21,665 bases of DNA from IMG/VR virus record IMGVR_UViG_3300047564_001982, positions 1 to 21,665 of that record; one strand, written 5' to 3'. The notes under the pieces were generated by a model. That model was not told where the DNA came from, made no database searches, and was given only the letters and a program-made list of their open reading frames with translations. The number at the start of each line of letters is the position of its first letter. Positions within the stretch are counted from its first letter, which is position 1. Shown piece after piece: positions 1 to 5,241 of this stretch. The DNA comes from a virus. The translations under genes and the position numbers were made by a program.

Positions 1-1
1 G

Positions 2-175
2 TTTAAAAATCCAGTTAACGGAGAAAAGTTTATCTGTGACGATGTCAACAACATCAAAACAATCGAAGGTATAGAATATCTCACAGTGCATCGACCTAAT
101 AATGAAAGACAATTTTTAATGCGAAAAGATGTTTTAAAGAAAATCGACACTGTGAAAAAAGATTTATTTAAATAA
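2..175 (+). CDS. Hypothetical phage protein, C-terminal part (5' partial)
   Basis: An open frame enters from the left edge and runs 57 codons to TAA at 173-175. The start codon lies outside the window. The product is small, charged and mixed in character (FKNPVNGEKFICDDV near the visible start, then a stretch ending MRKDVLKKI). There is no catalytic motif or membrane segment. It looks like a compact conserved phage protein, but I cannot assign a function. It ends 10 nt before tRNA-Ser, so the transcript probably continues into the tRNA. Confidence 0.6.
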   Translation, partial: FKNPVNGEKFICDDVNNIKTIEGIEYLTVHRPNNERQFLMRKDVLKKIDTVKKDLFK

Positions 176-185
176 AAGTTTTAAT

Positions 186-275
186 GGAAGTGTGGCAGAG
201 TCCGGTTTATTGCACCTGTCTTGAAAACAGACGATCCGAAAGGGTCCGTGAGTTCGAATCTCACCGCTTCCACCA
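186..275 (+). tRNA. tRNA-Ser (anticodon TGA)
   Basis: The acceptor strands GGAAGTG and CGCTTCC form 7 pairs with one G-U. The anticodon loop CTTGAAA gives TGA. A long variable arm, as expected for serine, and a T arm GTGAG-TTCGAAT-CTCAC are present. CCA is encoded at 273-275. Confidence 0.95.
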
Positions 276-295
276 GATAATATAGGAACACATTA

Positions 296-454
296 ATGTT
301 AAAAATGTTTGAAGGATTGGTTAGAGATTCTAAAACAGGTGAAGAAAAACTTGTAAGAGTTCGAGCCGAAGATGCTTACAAAGCCAGAGAACTATTACAA
401 CAATGGCATGGTGTTAGGGAAGTACCATATCTTCCTAAAATAGTTCCAAATTAG
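296..454 (+). CDS. Small hypothetical protein (52 aa)
   Basis: This short gene lies between two tRNA genes. ATG at 296 is preceded by AGGA at 284-287, a good ribosome binding site spacing; an internal ATG at 305 is less well placed. The product is charged (MLKMFEGLVRDSKTGEEKLV at the start) with an Arg/Glu-rich helix in the middle, no membrane segment and no motif I recognise. The stop overlaps the start of a strong promoter (457-485), so transcription restarts immediately after it. Confidence 0.65.
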   Translation: MLKMFEGLVRDSKTGEEKLVRVRAEDAYKARELLQQWHGVREVPYLPKIVPN

Positions 455-456
455 TG

Positions 457-485
457 TTGACAACGTTAAAAATTAAGTTTATAAT
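457..485 (+). promoter_or_regulatory. Perfect sigma-70 promoter before tRNA-Leu
   Basis: TTGACA at 457-462, a 17-nt spacer, then TATAAT at 480-485. Both hexamers match the consensus exactly. Predicted transcription start is near 492, 18 nt before tRNA-Leu. It should drive tRNA-Leu, the structured RNA, tRNA-Val, tRNA-Ser and the following small genes. Confidence 0.9.
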
Positions 486-509
486 TAACGCAGTTCTTTA
501 AAATTAAAT

Positions 510-586
510 GCCCCGGTGACGGAATTGGTATACGTGTTGGTCTTAGAAGCCAAATTTTAGGAGTTCGAGTCTCCTCTGGGGCACCA
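510..586 (+). tRNA. tRNA-Leu (anticodon TAG), short variable arm
   Basis: The acceptor strands GCCCCGG/CTGGGGC pair. The anticodon stem is TTGGT/GCCAA with loop CTTAGAA, anticodon TAG. The T arm is AGGAG-TTCGAGT-CTCCT and CCA is encoded. The D arm (ACG-GAATTGGTATA-CGT) looks like a leucine tRNA, yet only 5 nt (554-558) separate the anticodon stem from the T stem. Normal bacterial tRNA-Leu has a long variable arm, so this 77-nt gene is unusual. Confidence 0.88.
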
Positions 587-749
587 TTAATTGATAGTAT
601 TTGACGGGTATCGTTTGTGGACGCACAGACTCATGAGGAATAGGGCCATCTTACTCTTCTGACATAACCGTAGGCAATGGCTTATGAGGAGAATCGAACT
701 CCACTCAGAAATTCGCTAAGTCTGTAAGGCTACAAGTGCTATCAATTAA
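587..749 (+). ncRNA. Structured RNA of unknown family inside the tRNA cluster
   Basis: No ORF is present here. The ends form a 17-bp helix: 587-603 pairs with 733-749, with 11 perfect outer pairs (TTAATTGATAG/CTATCAATTAA), then six more including two G-U. A second helix pairs ACAGACT (625-631) with AGTCTGT (719-725). Inside, GCCAT (645-649) can pair with ATGGC (677-681), and TGAGGAG/CTC-CTCA forms a hairpin around loop AATCGAA (692-698). All helices are nested. The RNA sits between tRNA-Leu and tRNA-Val behind a perfect promoter. T4 has stable non-tRNA RNAs of unknown function in its tRNA cluster (RNAs C and D), which this position recalls; homology is not claimed. Confidence 0.7.
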
Positions 750-756
750 TGGCAAT

Positions 757-831
757 GCATCGTTAGCTCAGTGGTAGAGCAGGGCCCTTACAAGGCCAAG
801 GTCGGGAGTTCAACCCTCTCACGATGCACCA
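757..831 (+). tRNA. tRNA-Val (anticodon TAC)
   Basis: The acceptor strands GCATCGT/ACGATGC pair fully or with wobble. A D arm of the TAGCTCAGTGGTAGAGCA type is present, the anticodon loop CTTACAA gives TAC, a T arm with TTCAACC is present, and CCA is encoded. Confidence 0.94.
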
Positions 832-836
832 AGTTA

Positions 837-928
837 GGAAGGATGGCTGAGAGGCTGAAGGCAGCGGTTTGCTAAACCGTCGAGTGAGGAAACTTGCTCC
901 AAGGGTTCGAATCCCTTTCCTTCCACCA
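837..928 (+). tRNA. tRNA-Ser (anticodon GCT)
   Basis: The acceptor strands GGAAGGA/TCCTTCC pair. Anticodon stem CGGTT/AACCG has loop TGCTAAA region giving GCT. A long variable arm (GAGTGAGGAAACTTGCTC) follows, then T arm AAGGG-TTCGAAT-CCCTT and encoded CCA. Confidence 0.95.
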
Positions 929-946
929 AATTTAAAAAGGAAAAAT

Positions 947-1117
947 ATGGCTAACAAAACTACTCATTCAGATCCAATGAAAACTAAAACTGGTAAAACA
1001 AGATTAGGTCCGTTGAATTTGAATCAATTGAAAGACATGTTGGAAAAAACTTCAAGAGCCAAAGACAAAGGCAAAATTCAAAACAGAATCAAAATTTTGG
1101 AATCTAGAATCAAATGA
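947..1117 (+). CDS. Small basic hypothetical protein (56 aa)
   Basis: ATG at 947 follows AAAAAGGAAAAAT, a clear ribosome binding site; a longer frame from 869 would run through tRNA-Ser and is rejected. The product is Lys/Arg-rich (MANKTTHSDPMKTKTGKTRL at the start) with an amphipathic helical second half. It could bind nucleic acid, but no family is recognised. Its TGA overlaps the ATG of the next gene (ATGA at 1114-1117), indicating translational coupling. Confidence 0.7.
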   Translation: MANKTTHSDPMKTKTGKTRLGPLNLNQLKDMLEKTSRAKDKGKIQNRIKILESRIK

Positions 1118-1659
1118 ATATAAAAGAAAACATTTTAAGTTATTCAGTATTTAAAAACATACAGGCTAAAGTTTTTGATGATGCAGTGCCTTGGTATTAT
1201 ACTGATACTACTGCACTTATTGAAGAAAACAATTTGCTTATGGATAATAGTTTTAATCATATGGTCTTTAGAGACGGCAGACCTACAAGCCCGTTGTTTG
1301 ACGGCATTGTTTTTGCGTTTTTGGATTGTTTAGATAAAACAAATCAACAACTAAAGGAAATTTTAAGAATCAAGATCGGGTTAATTACTGCTACTGAAAA
1401 TACGTTTGTGCATAAGCCGCATATTGATTTCGATTTACCACATCAGACTGCATTGTTATATCTAAATAGTACTGATGGAGACACTATTTTTTATAAAGAA
1501 AAATTAGGTGATAATATTGATAATGTTCTTACTATCACTGATAGAGTAACTCCAGAAGAAAACAAATTTGTTTATTTTGATGGGTTAACTTATCATAGTA
1601 GTAGCACTCCAACTAACTCAAAAAGAAGGGTTGTAATTAATTTTAATTACACAATTTAA
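1114..1659 (+). CDS. 2OG-Fe(II) dioxygenase-like protein
   Basis: The 181-aa product has the double-stranded beta-helix signature of 2-oxoglutarate/Fe(II) oxygenases: HxD at His103 and Asp105 (KPHIDFD), a distal His161 (GLTYHSS), and Arg171/Arg172 followed by a VVINFNY strand, where 2-oxoglutarate is normally bound. T4-like phages often carry such enzymes; known members hydroxylate proteins, nucleobases or small molecules, and the substrate here cannot be told. The start overlaps the previous stop by 4 nt, and the next gene begins 1 nt after the stop, so it lies in an operon. All its Arg codons are AGA or AGG, unlike the ahpC region. Confidence 0.8.
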   Translation: MNIKENILSYSVFKNIQAKVFDDAVPWYYTDTTALIEENNLLMDNSFNHMVFRDGRPTSPLFDGIVFAFLDCLDKTNQQLKEILRIKIGLITATENTFVHKPHIDFDLPHQTALLYLNSTDGDTIFYKEKLGDNIDNVLTITDRVTPEENKFVYFDGLTYHSSSTPTNSKRRVVINFNYTI

Positions 1660-1660
1660 T

Positions 1661-1882
1661 ATGCCAACAAGAACTAGAACCGTTGTTTTATTAAACAAAT
1701 GCCAATGTCGTGTCTGTGAAGATATAATTGAATCTAAACATCGACATGATTTTGTCAGATGCAAGTGCGGTTCTATTTTTACCGATGGCGGTAATGCTTA
1801 CATACGTAGGGGTGCTAAAGATTTCAATGATATCATTGATATGAGCGAAACTTACGAAGAAGAATATGAATCAAGTTTTTAA
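1661..1882 (+). CDS. Small Cys-rich, zinc-ribbon-like protein
   Basis: The 73-aa product has Cys14, Cys16 and Cys19 (CQCRVC) and a second cluster RCKCGSIFTDGG near residues 33-44, with His27 and His29 between. The spacing suggests one bound zinc. The tail is acidic. It looks like a widespread small phage family of unknown function. It starts 1 nt after the oxygenase stop and ends 1 nt before tRNA-Gly. Confidence 0.75.
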   Translation: MPTRTRTVVLLNKCQCRVCEDIIESKHRHDFVRCKCGSIFTDGGNAYIRRGAKDFNDIIDMSETYEEEYESSF

Positions 1883-1883
1883 T

Positions 1884-1959
1884 GCGGGTGAAGTGTTTAC
1901 GGTTACACGTCAGTCTTCCAAACTGAAATAGACGAGTTCGAATCTCGCCTCCCGCTCCA
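1884..1959 (+). tRNA. tRNA-Gly (anticodon TCC)
   Basis: The acceptor strands GCGGGTG/CTCCCGC pair with one T-T mismatch. Anticodon stem TCAGT/ACTGA has loop CTTCCAA, anticodon TCC. T arm GACGAG-TTCGAAT-CTCGC region and discriminator T are present, and CCA is encoded. Confidence 0.93.
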
Positions 1960-1960
1960 T

Positions 1961-2035
1961 TCCACTGTAGCTCAGCGGTAGAGCAGTTGACTGTTAATCA
2001 ATTGGTCCGTGGTTCGATCCCACGCAGTGGAGCCA
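1961..2035 (+). tRNA. tRNA-Asn (anticodon GTT)
   Basis: The acceptor strands TCCACTG/CAGTGGA pair perfectly. A canonical D arm is present, loop CTGTTAA gives GTT, T arm CGTGG-TTCGATC-CCACG follows, discriminator G and CCA are encoded. It begins one base after tRNA-Gly, so the two must be processed from one transcript. Confidence 0.96.
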
Positions 2036-2050
2036 AATATAAGGAACAAA

Positions 2051-2542
2051 ATGCATACTATTTTTTTAGATATGGATGGAGTTGTTGCAGACTTTGACAA
2101 ATATACCACTGATATGGTAGGCGTCAAACCCAGTAGCAACGTATATCCAGATCATGTTTGGGCTAAAATTGCTGAAAATAAAAGACTATATAGAGATTTA
2201 CCTATTTGCGCAGATGCAAGATATCTAGTAGAGAATGTGTTAGCCATAGCCAAAGAAAATAATGCAGATGTGTTGTTCCTAACTGCTGTACCTAAAGGCA
2301 ACGATATGCCATGGGCATTCTATGATAAAATAATTTGGACTACCAAATATTTTCCAAATATTCCAGTTTGGTTTGGTCCATATAGTAATGATAAAAAACT
2401 TAGAGCAGGACGTTACAATATATTAATTGATGATCGGTCAGTTAACATAAAAGAATGGATTGAATCTGGAGGTCATGGAATCCTCTATAAAGATGCAGGG
2501 TCAGCTTTAGACCAATTAAGAAAAATTTTTGACGCGGGATAG
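2051..2542 (+). CDS. HAD-family 5'(3')-deoxyribonucleotidase-like phosphatase
   Basis: The 163-aa product begins with HAD motif I, FLDMDGVVADF (Asp7 nucleophile, Asp9 acid). FLTAVPK supplies motif II Thr near residue 93, and a Lys followed by the NILIDDRSVN segment fits motifs III and IV. This is the layout of 5'(3')-deoxyribonucleotidases (NT5C type), which dephosphorylate nucleoside monophosphates. ATG at 2051 follows AAGGAACAAA; the earlier in-frame start at 2009 lies in tRNA-Asn and is rejected. The last codons and stop overlap tRNA-Met by 10 nt. Phage HAD nucleotidases normally help recycle host nucleotides; that role is inferred. Confidence 0.82.
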   Translation: MHTIFLDMDGVVADFDKYTTDMVGVKPSSNVYPDHVWAKIAENKRLYRDLPICADARYLVENVLAIAKENNADVLFLTAVPKGNDMPWAFYDKIIWTTKYFPNIPVWFGPYSNDKKLRAGRYNILIDDRSVNIKEWIESGGHGILYKDAGSALDQLRKIFDAG

Positions 2543-2606
2543 AGTAACGGTAATTCAGAAGTCTCATAAGCTTCAGATGGGGGTTCGATTCCCTCTCCCG
2601 CAACCA
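2533..2606 (+). tRNA. tRNA-Met (anticodon CAT), initiator-like
   Basis: Anticodon stem GAAGT/GCTTC has loop CTCATAA, anticodon CAT. T arm GGGGG-TTCGATT-CCCTC fixes the register, so the acceptor is CGCGGGA (2533-2539) against TCCCGCA (2596-2602) with a C1-A72 mismatch, discriminator A and CCA. A C1-A72 mismatch is the hallmark of bacterial initiator tRNA. However, the three G-C pairs below the anticodon loop of true initiators are missing. A tRNA-Ile with modified CAT is a less likely reading. It overlaps the end of the HAD gene. Confidence 0.88.
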
Positions 2607-2611
2607 AGACA

Positions 2612-2640
2612 TTGACACTACTTAGATATTTTGCTAATAT
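2612..2640 (+). promoter_or_regulatory. Sigma-70 promoter giving a leaderless start
   Basis: TTGACA at 2612-2617, a 17-nt spacer ending in TGC (extended -10), then TAATAT at 2635-2640. The expected start is at about 2647, exactly the ATG of the next gene, so its mRNA would have no leader. Confidence 0.82.
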
Positions 2641-2646
2641 ATTATT

Positions 2647-3129
2647 ATGGACAAATATAAAGATTTTCCCGAACAACCTAAAATAATGTCTGATAGTGAA
2701 GGCAATTCTTATTTTATGAATATGCTTGAACAGATCAATAACTTTAATCCTGACGAAATTATTGCAGTTTCCAGAAGTGGATTTAGTTATGCTATGTGGG
2801 TTGCTCAAATGCTTAAATTGCCTCTTGGTGCGTATTGGCCAGATTCTAATAGACTAATTTTTGGTTCTGAGACTCCACCTAATAAATGTGTTTTTGTTGA
2901 TGATAATATACTACAAGGAACTACATTTCTAGAAACTAGAAAGTTTATGGGGTTAGTATTTCCTAATATTGAATGGAAATGGGCAGTGTTGTTCAGTGAT
3001 TGGCACACTCCTGAAAATGTGAGGAATGAAATCATACAAGGAACTAGACTTCCTTACTTTGCTGAAGAACCTATGTGGGGTAGTAGAAAAATTAGTCAAG
3101 ACTACGGTGTTAGATATAGAGATGAATAA
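2647..3129 (+). CDS. Phosphoribosyltransferase-like protein
   Basis: The 160-aa product has a type I phosphoribosyltransferase core: DEIIAVSRSGFSYAMWVAQ near residues 36-54, then the PRPP-binding strand-loop CVFVDDNILQGTTF at residues 81-94, with two acidic residues and the GTT phosphate loop. Phage members of this fold are poorly characterised; a base-salvage or regulatory role is possible. No ribosome binding site precedes ATG 2647 and the promoter places the transcript start at or beside it. The next gene overlaps by 8 nt. Confidence 0.78.
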   Translation: MDKYKDFPEQPKIMSDSEGNSYFMNMLEQINNFNPDEIIAVSRSGFSYAMWVAQMLKLPLGAYWPDSNRLIFGSETPPNKCVFVDDNILQGTTFLETRKFMGLVFPNIEWKWAVLFSDWHTPENVRNEIIQGTRLPYFAEEPMWGSRKISQDYGVRYRDE

Positions 3130-3517
3130 AATTGCTTTTGATTTAGACGGAGTTTTTATACCTGACTGCGACCATATGCCACAGATTGGTAGTGTCAGTG
3201 AATTTTATGCATTAGCACATCATATGCGTCCAATGTTCAAGCCTGAAGGTGAGTGGAATATTATCACTGGCAGGTCAGCAAAATATAGACCACAGACTAT
3301 GGCTTGGATAGATAATCATTTTAAAAATAAACCAAAAAGAGTGTGGCATGAGTTAGTTGATGTTCTTCCTGCAGAATACAAAGCAGCCACTATCAATCAA
3401 AATGGAATTGAATGTTTTGTTGAAAGTGATATTGAACAAGTTAAATATCTTCAACAACATGTTACGAATGGTTGTAAAATAGTACACTTTTCTGAATATA
3501 TAAAACAGAATTTTTAA
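3122..3517 (+). CDS. Small HAD-like hydrolase
   Basis: The 131-aa product opens with KIAFDLDGVFIPD, HAD motif I with Asp7 and Asp9. WNIITGRSAKYRP supplies motif II (Thr in ITGR), and FVESDIEQVKYL near residues 104-115 is the likely motif IV region. It is shorter than most HAD phosphatases and has little cap domain. ATG at 3122 lies within the end of the PRTase gene (GATGAATAA); a longer frame from 3026 would overlap it widely and is rejected. The stop is 1 nt before tRNA-Gly. Substrate unknown; neighbours suggest nucleotide metabolism. Confidence 0.75.
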   Translation: MNKIAFDLDGVFIPDCDHMPQIGSVSEFYALAHHMRPMFKPEGEWNIITGRSAKYRPQTMAWIDNHFKNKPKRVWHELVDVLPAEYKAATINQNGIECFVESDIEQVKYLQQHVTNGCKIVHFSEYIKQNF

Positions 3518-3518
3518 T

Positions 3519-3594
3519 GCGGGTGTAGCTCAGCTGGTAGAGCGCCACGTTGCCAACGTGATTGTCGTCGGTTCGACCCCGATCACCCGCTCCA
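3519..3594 (+). tRNA. tRNA-Gly (anticodon GCC)
   Basis: The acceptor strands GCGGGTG/CACCCGC pair. D arm TAGCTCAGCTGGTAGAGC, anticodon stem CACG/CGTG with loop TTGCCAA (GCC), T arm GTCGG-TTCGACC-CCGAT, and encoded CCA. With the TCC gene, both glycine codon pairs are covered. Confidence 0.96.
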
Positions 3595-3686
3595 AGAAAC
3601 ACGGCCCTAAACATGGTATATAATGCTTGCTTCAGGGTTTTTCATTAAACTAGCATTTATCTTGCTTTTTGTATAAGTAAGATTAT
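3595..3686 (+). other. Intergenic region with possible weak terminator
   Basis: There is no ORF. CCCT (3605-3608) and AGGG (3634-3637) could pair across a long loop ahead of a T5 run, a weak terminator-like arrangement. TATAAT occurs at 3619-3624 but with no good -35 box. TATAAGTA at 3672-3679 is one base from the T4 late-promoter consensus but lies too near the next ATG. None of these is firm. Confidence 0.25.
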
Positions 3687-4130
3687 ATGCTAACATTAAT
3701 ACAAGACATCACTAATCCAATTTTAGAATACATCAAAGATGATCCTGTGCGTCCAGAAATTCCTGTTGATTTTAGAGTCAGCAAGAATCGTTTTGTAAGT
3801 ACTTTAGTAGAAGAAAATAAACCTAAAGCGATAGTGTGTGTTAGTTTACATGATTTTGTTCCTACGTCAGTTACTGAATTGTTTGAAGAACCTGAAGTGC
3901 CTACCACTGCAATTTTTTATACTATTTGGAGTTACGCACCTGGCGCAGGAGTTGAATTATTACGAGCCACTGTAGAGCATATAAAAAAATCATTTCCCAC
4001 TATTTCAAGATTCGTAACACTAAGCCCAAAAACTGAGATGGCTAGAAAATTTCATCTTAAAAATGGCGCAGTAATTTTAAGAGAAAATACTGATACTGTT
4101 AACTACGAATACATAGTGACTCATTATTAA
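3687..4130 (+). CDS. GNAT-like acetyltransferase domain protein
   Basis: The 147-aa product looks like a single alpha/beta domain. AIFYTIWSYAPGAGVELLRA has the strand, loop and helix expected for an acetyl-CoA pyrophosphate site (Gly-Ala-Gly near residues 91-93). SPKTEMARKFHLKNGAVILR near the C-terminus resembles the last GNAT motif, where a helix ends in NGA before the final strand. Canonical Q/RxxGxG/A is not perfect, so the family call is moderate and the substrate unknown. The ribosome binding site is weak (AAGTAAG). It stands alone, followed by the ahpC promoter. Confidence 0.5.
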   Translation: MLTLIQDITNPILEYIKDDPVRPEIPVDFRVSKNRFVSTLVEENKPKAIVCVSLHDFVPTSVTELFEEPEVPTTAIFYTIWSYAPGAGVELLRATVEHIKKSFPTISRFVTLSPKTEMARKFHLKNGAVILRENTDTVNYEYIVTHY

Positions 4131-4162
4131 TTTTTTCAATATTCATTATTAAAAAATACCAT

Positions 4163-4184
4163 AGCAGAAATCTATTAATCTGCT
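4163..4184 (+). repeat. Inverted repeat upstream of the ahpC promoter
   Basis: AGCAGA (4163-4168) and TCTGCT (4179-4184) are perfect arms around a 10-nt loop. The right arm touches the -35 box of the ahpC promoter. No T run follows, so an operator is as likely as a terminator. Confidence 0.4.
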
Positions 4185-4212
4185 TGACTCATAGTGTAAA
4201 TAAACGTACAAT
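4184..4212 (+). promoter_or_regulatory. Sigma-70 promoter of the ahpC operon
   Basis: TTGACT at 4184-4189, a 17-nt spacer, then TACAAT at 4207-4212; each hexamer is one base from consensus. The predicted start is near 4219. Confidence 0.82.
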
Positions 4213-4220
4213 ATAACAGT

Positions 4221-4235
4221 AGAACATATTGTTCT
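4221..4235 (+). promoter_or_regulatory. Palindrome at the ahpC transcription start (possible operator)
   Basis: AGAACA-TAT-TGTTCT is a perfect 6-bp inverted repeat with a 3-nt centre, beginning about 2 nt after the predicted transcription start. The position suits a repressor site or a 5' stabilising hairpin. The regulator is unknown. Confidence 0.5.
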
Positions 4236-4267
4236 AAAGTTTTCTAACACACACAAAGGAGAGTTAA

Positions 4268-4828
4268 ATGAAAACAATTGGTGATAAATTAGAATCTTTC
4301 GTCGTAACAGGCGTTAACCCAGGCAGTGATAAATTTTTTGATATTACTGAAGAATCATTTGGTGGCAAGTGGAAAGTAATTGTTTACTACCCAAAGGACT
4401 TTACATTTGTATGTCCAACTGAAATCGTAGCATACGATAAACTATTCCAAGACTTTGCTGACCGTGATGCAGTATTATTGACTGGCAGCACTGACAACGA
4501 GTTTTGTAAATTAGGTTGGCAAGCATCTCACGAAGATCTTAAAAAGATCCGTCACATTCAGTTCGCTGATACACAACGTGGTGAGTTGAGCTTGATCAAT
4601 CAACTGGGTGTATTTTATGCTCCAGCAGGCGCGGCTCTTCGTGCTACATTCATCGTTGATCCAGAGAACGTTATCCAACACGTTACAGTTAATAACCTGA
4701 ACGTTGGTCGTAGCCCAGAAGAAACTCTGCGTGTACTTGACGCTCTACAAACTGGTGAACTATGTGCTTGTAATCGTCAAGTTGGTTCCGACACTTTGGA
4801 AACTAAAAAACTGAAAAAGGTAGCCTAA
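4268..4828 (+). CDS. ahpC: 2-Cys peroxiredoxin AhpC
   Basis: The 186-aa product is a full-length typical 2-Cys peroxiredoxin, which reduces hydrogen peroxide and organic hydroperoxides. YYPKDFTFVCPTEI (residues 40-53) carries the PxxxTxxC site with Pro42, Thr46 and peroxidatic Cys49. Arg125 in ALRATFIVD is the conserved active-site Arg. The resolving region is GELCACN, with Cys166 and Cys168, where most relatives have CPC. ATG at 4268 follows AAAGGAGAGTTA, one of the strongest ribosome binding sites in the window. The next gene overlaps by 1 nt. All seven Arg codons are CGT, unlike the AGA-rich genes to the left, which suggests high expression or recent host origin. Phage AhpC with AhpD is unusual. 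Confidence 0.93.
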   Translation: MKTIGDKLESFVVTGVNPGSDKFFDITEESFGGKWKVIVYYPKDFTFVCPTEIVAYDKLFQDFADRDAVLLTGSTDNEFCKLGWQASHEDLKKIRHIQFADTQRGELSLINQLGVFYAPAGAALRATFIVDPENVIQHVTVNNLNVGRSPEETLRVLDALQTGELCACNRQVGSDTLETKKLKKVA

Positions 4829-5241
4829 TGTTAGACTGCATGATTATTGGTGATAGCATTGCTGTAGGTACATCTCATGCTCGTCCAGAGTGTGTGTCTT
4901 ATTCCAAAGGTGGTTGGAACAGCTGGCAATGGAACAAAGACTACTTGTCTAAAGCATCGGCACAACCCGCCAAAACTGTGATCATTAGTCTCGGGGCTAA
5001 TGATCACAAAGGTGTTAAGACAGAACAGGAACTAAGAAAGATGCGATCAGCTATAAAGGCAGATCGTGTTTTTTGGATTGATCCTGGTCAAGATAGAAAA
5101 CCTGTACCACACGATGCTATTGTCAGAATTGCACAAGAGTATGGAGACACTGTTATTCCTCGACCTAAAAATCATATGAGTGGTGATGGTATTCATCCTA
5201 CAGGAAAAGGTTATAAAATCTTAGGAGAACAGACACGATGA
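4828..5241 (+). CDS. SGNH/GDSL-type hydrolase
   Basis: The 137-aa product has the SGNH blocks in order: block I MIIGDSIAVG with nucleophile Ser10; block III ISLGANDHK with Gly56 and Asn58; block V GDGIHPTGKGY with Asp120 and His123. It is shorter than most family members (about 180-220 aa) but all catalytic residues are present. Members hydrolyse esters or deacetylate lipids and polysaccharides. It overlaps ahpC by 1 nt and ahpD by 4 nt, so it is translated with them. Why an esterase sits between the two peroxide genes is not clear; removing oxidised acyl groups is one idea. There is no signal peptide, so it acts in the cytoplasm. Confidence 0.85.
   Translation: MLDCMIIGDSIAVGTSHARPECVSYSKGGWNSWQWNKDYLSKASAQPAKTVIISLGANDHKGVKTEQELRKMRSAIKADRVFWIDPGQDRKPVPHDAIVRIAQEYGDTVIPRPKNHMSGDGIHPTGKGYKILGEQTR

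Noticed and set aside
685-707. A T-arm-like sequence on the - strand (GGAG-TTCGATT-CTCC), suggesting a - strand tRNA
   Set aside because: No matching 7-bp acceptor stem or anticodon arm could be placed around it; it is explained as a hairpin of the + strand structured RNA.
625-725. Hammerhead-like self-cleaving ribozyme in the structured RNA (CATGAGG resembling the core)
   Set aside because: The conserved CTGATGA and GAAA core elements are not both present in the needed order.
869-946. Longer start for the small gene at 947
   Set aside because: The extension is the + strand of tRNA-Ser; the ATG at 947 has its own ribosome binding site.
2009-2050. Longer start for the HAD phosphatase
   Set aside because: It would be translated from tRNA-Asn; AAGGAACAAA precedes the ATG at 2051 and the HAD motif begins right after it.
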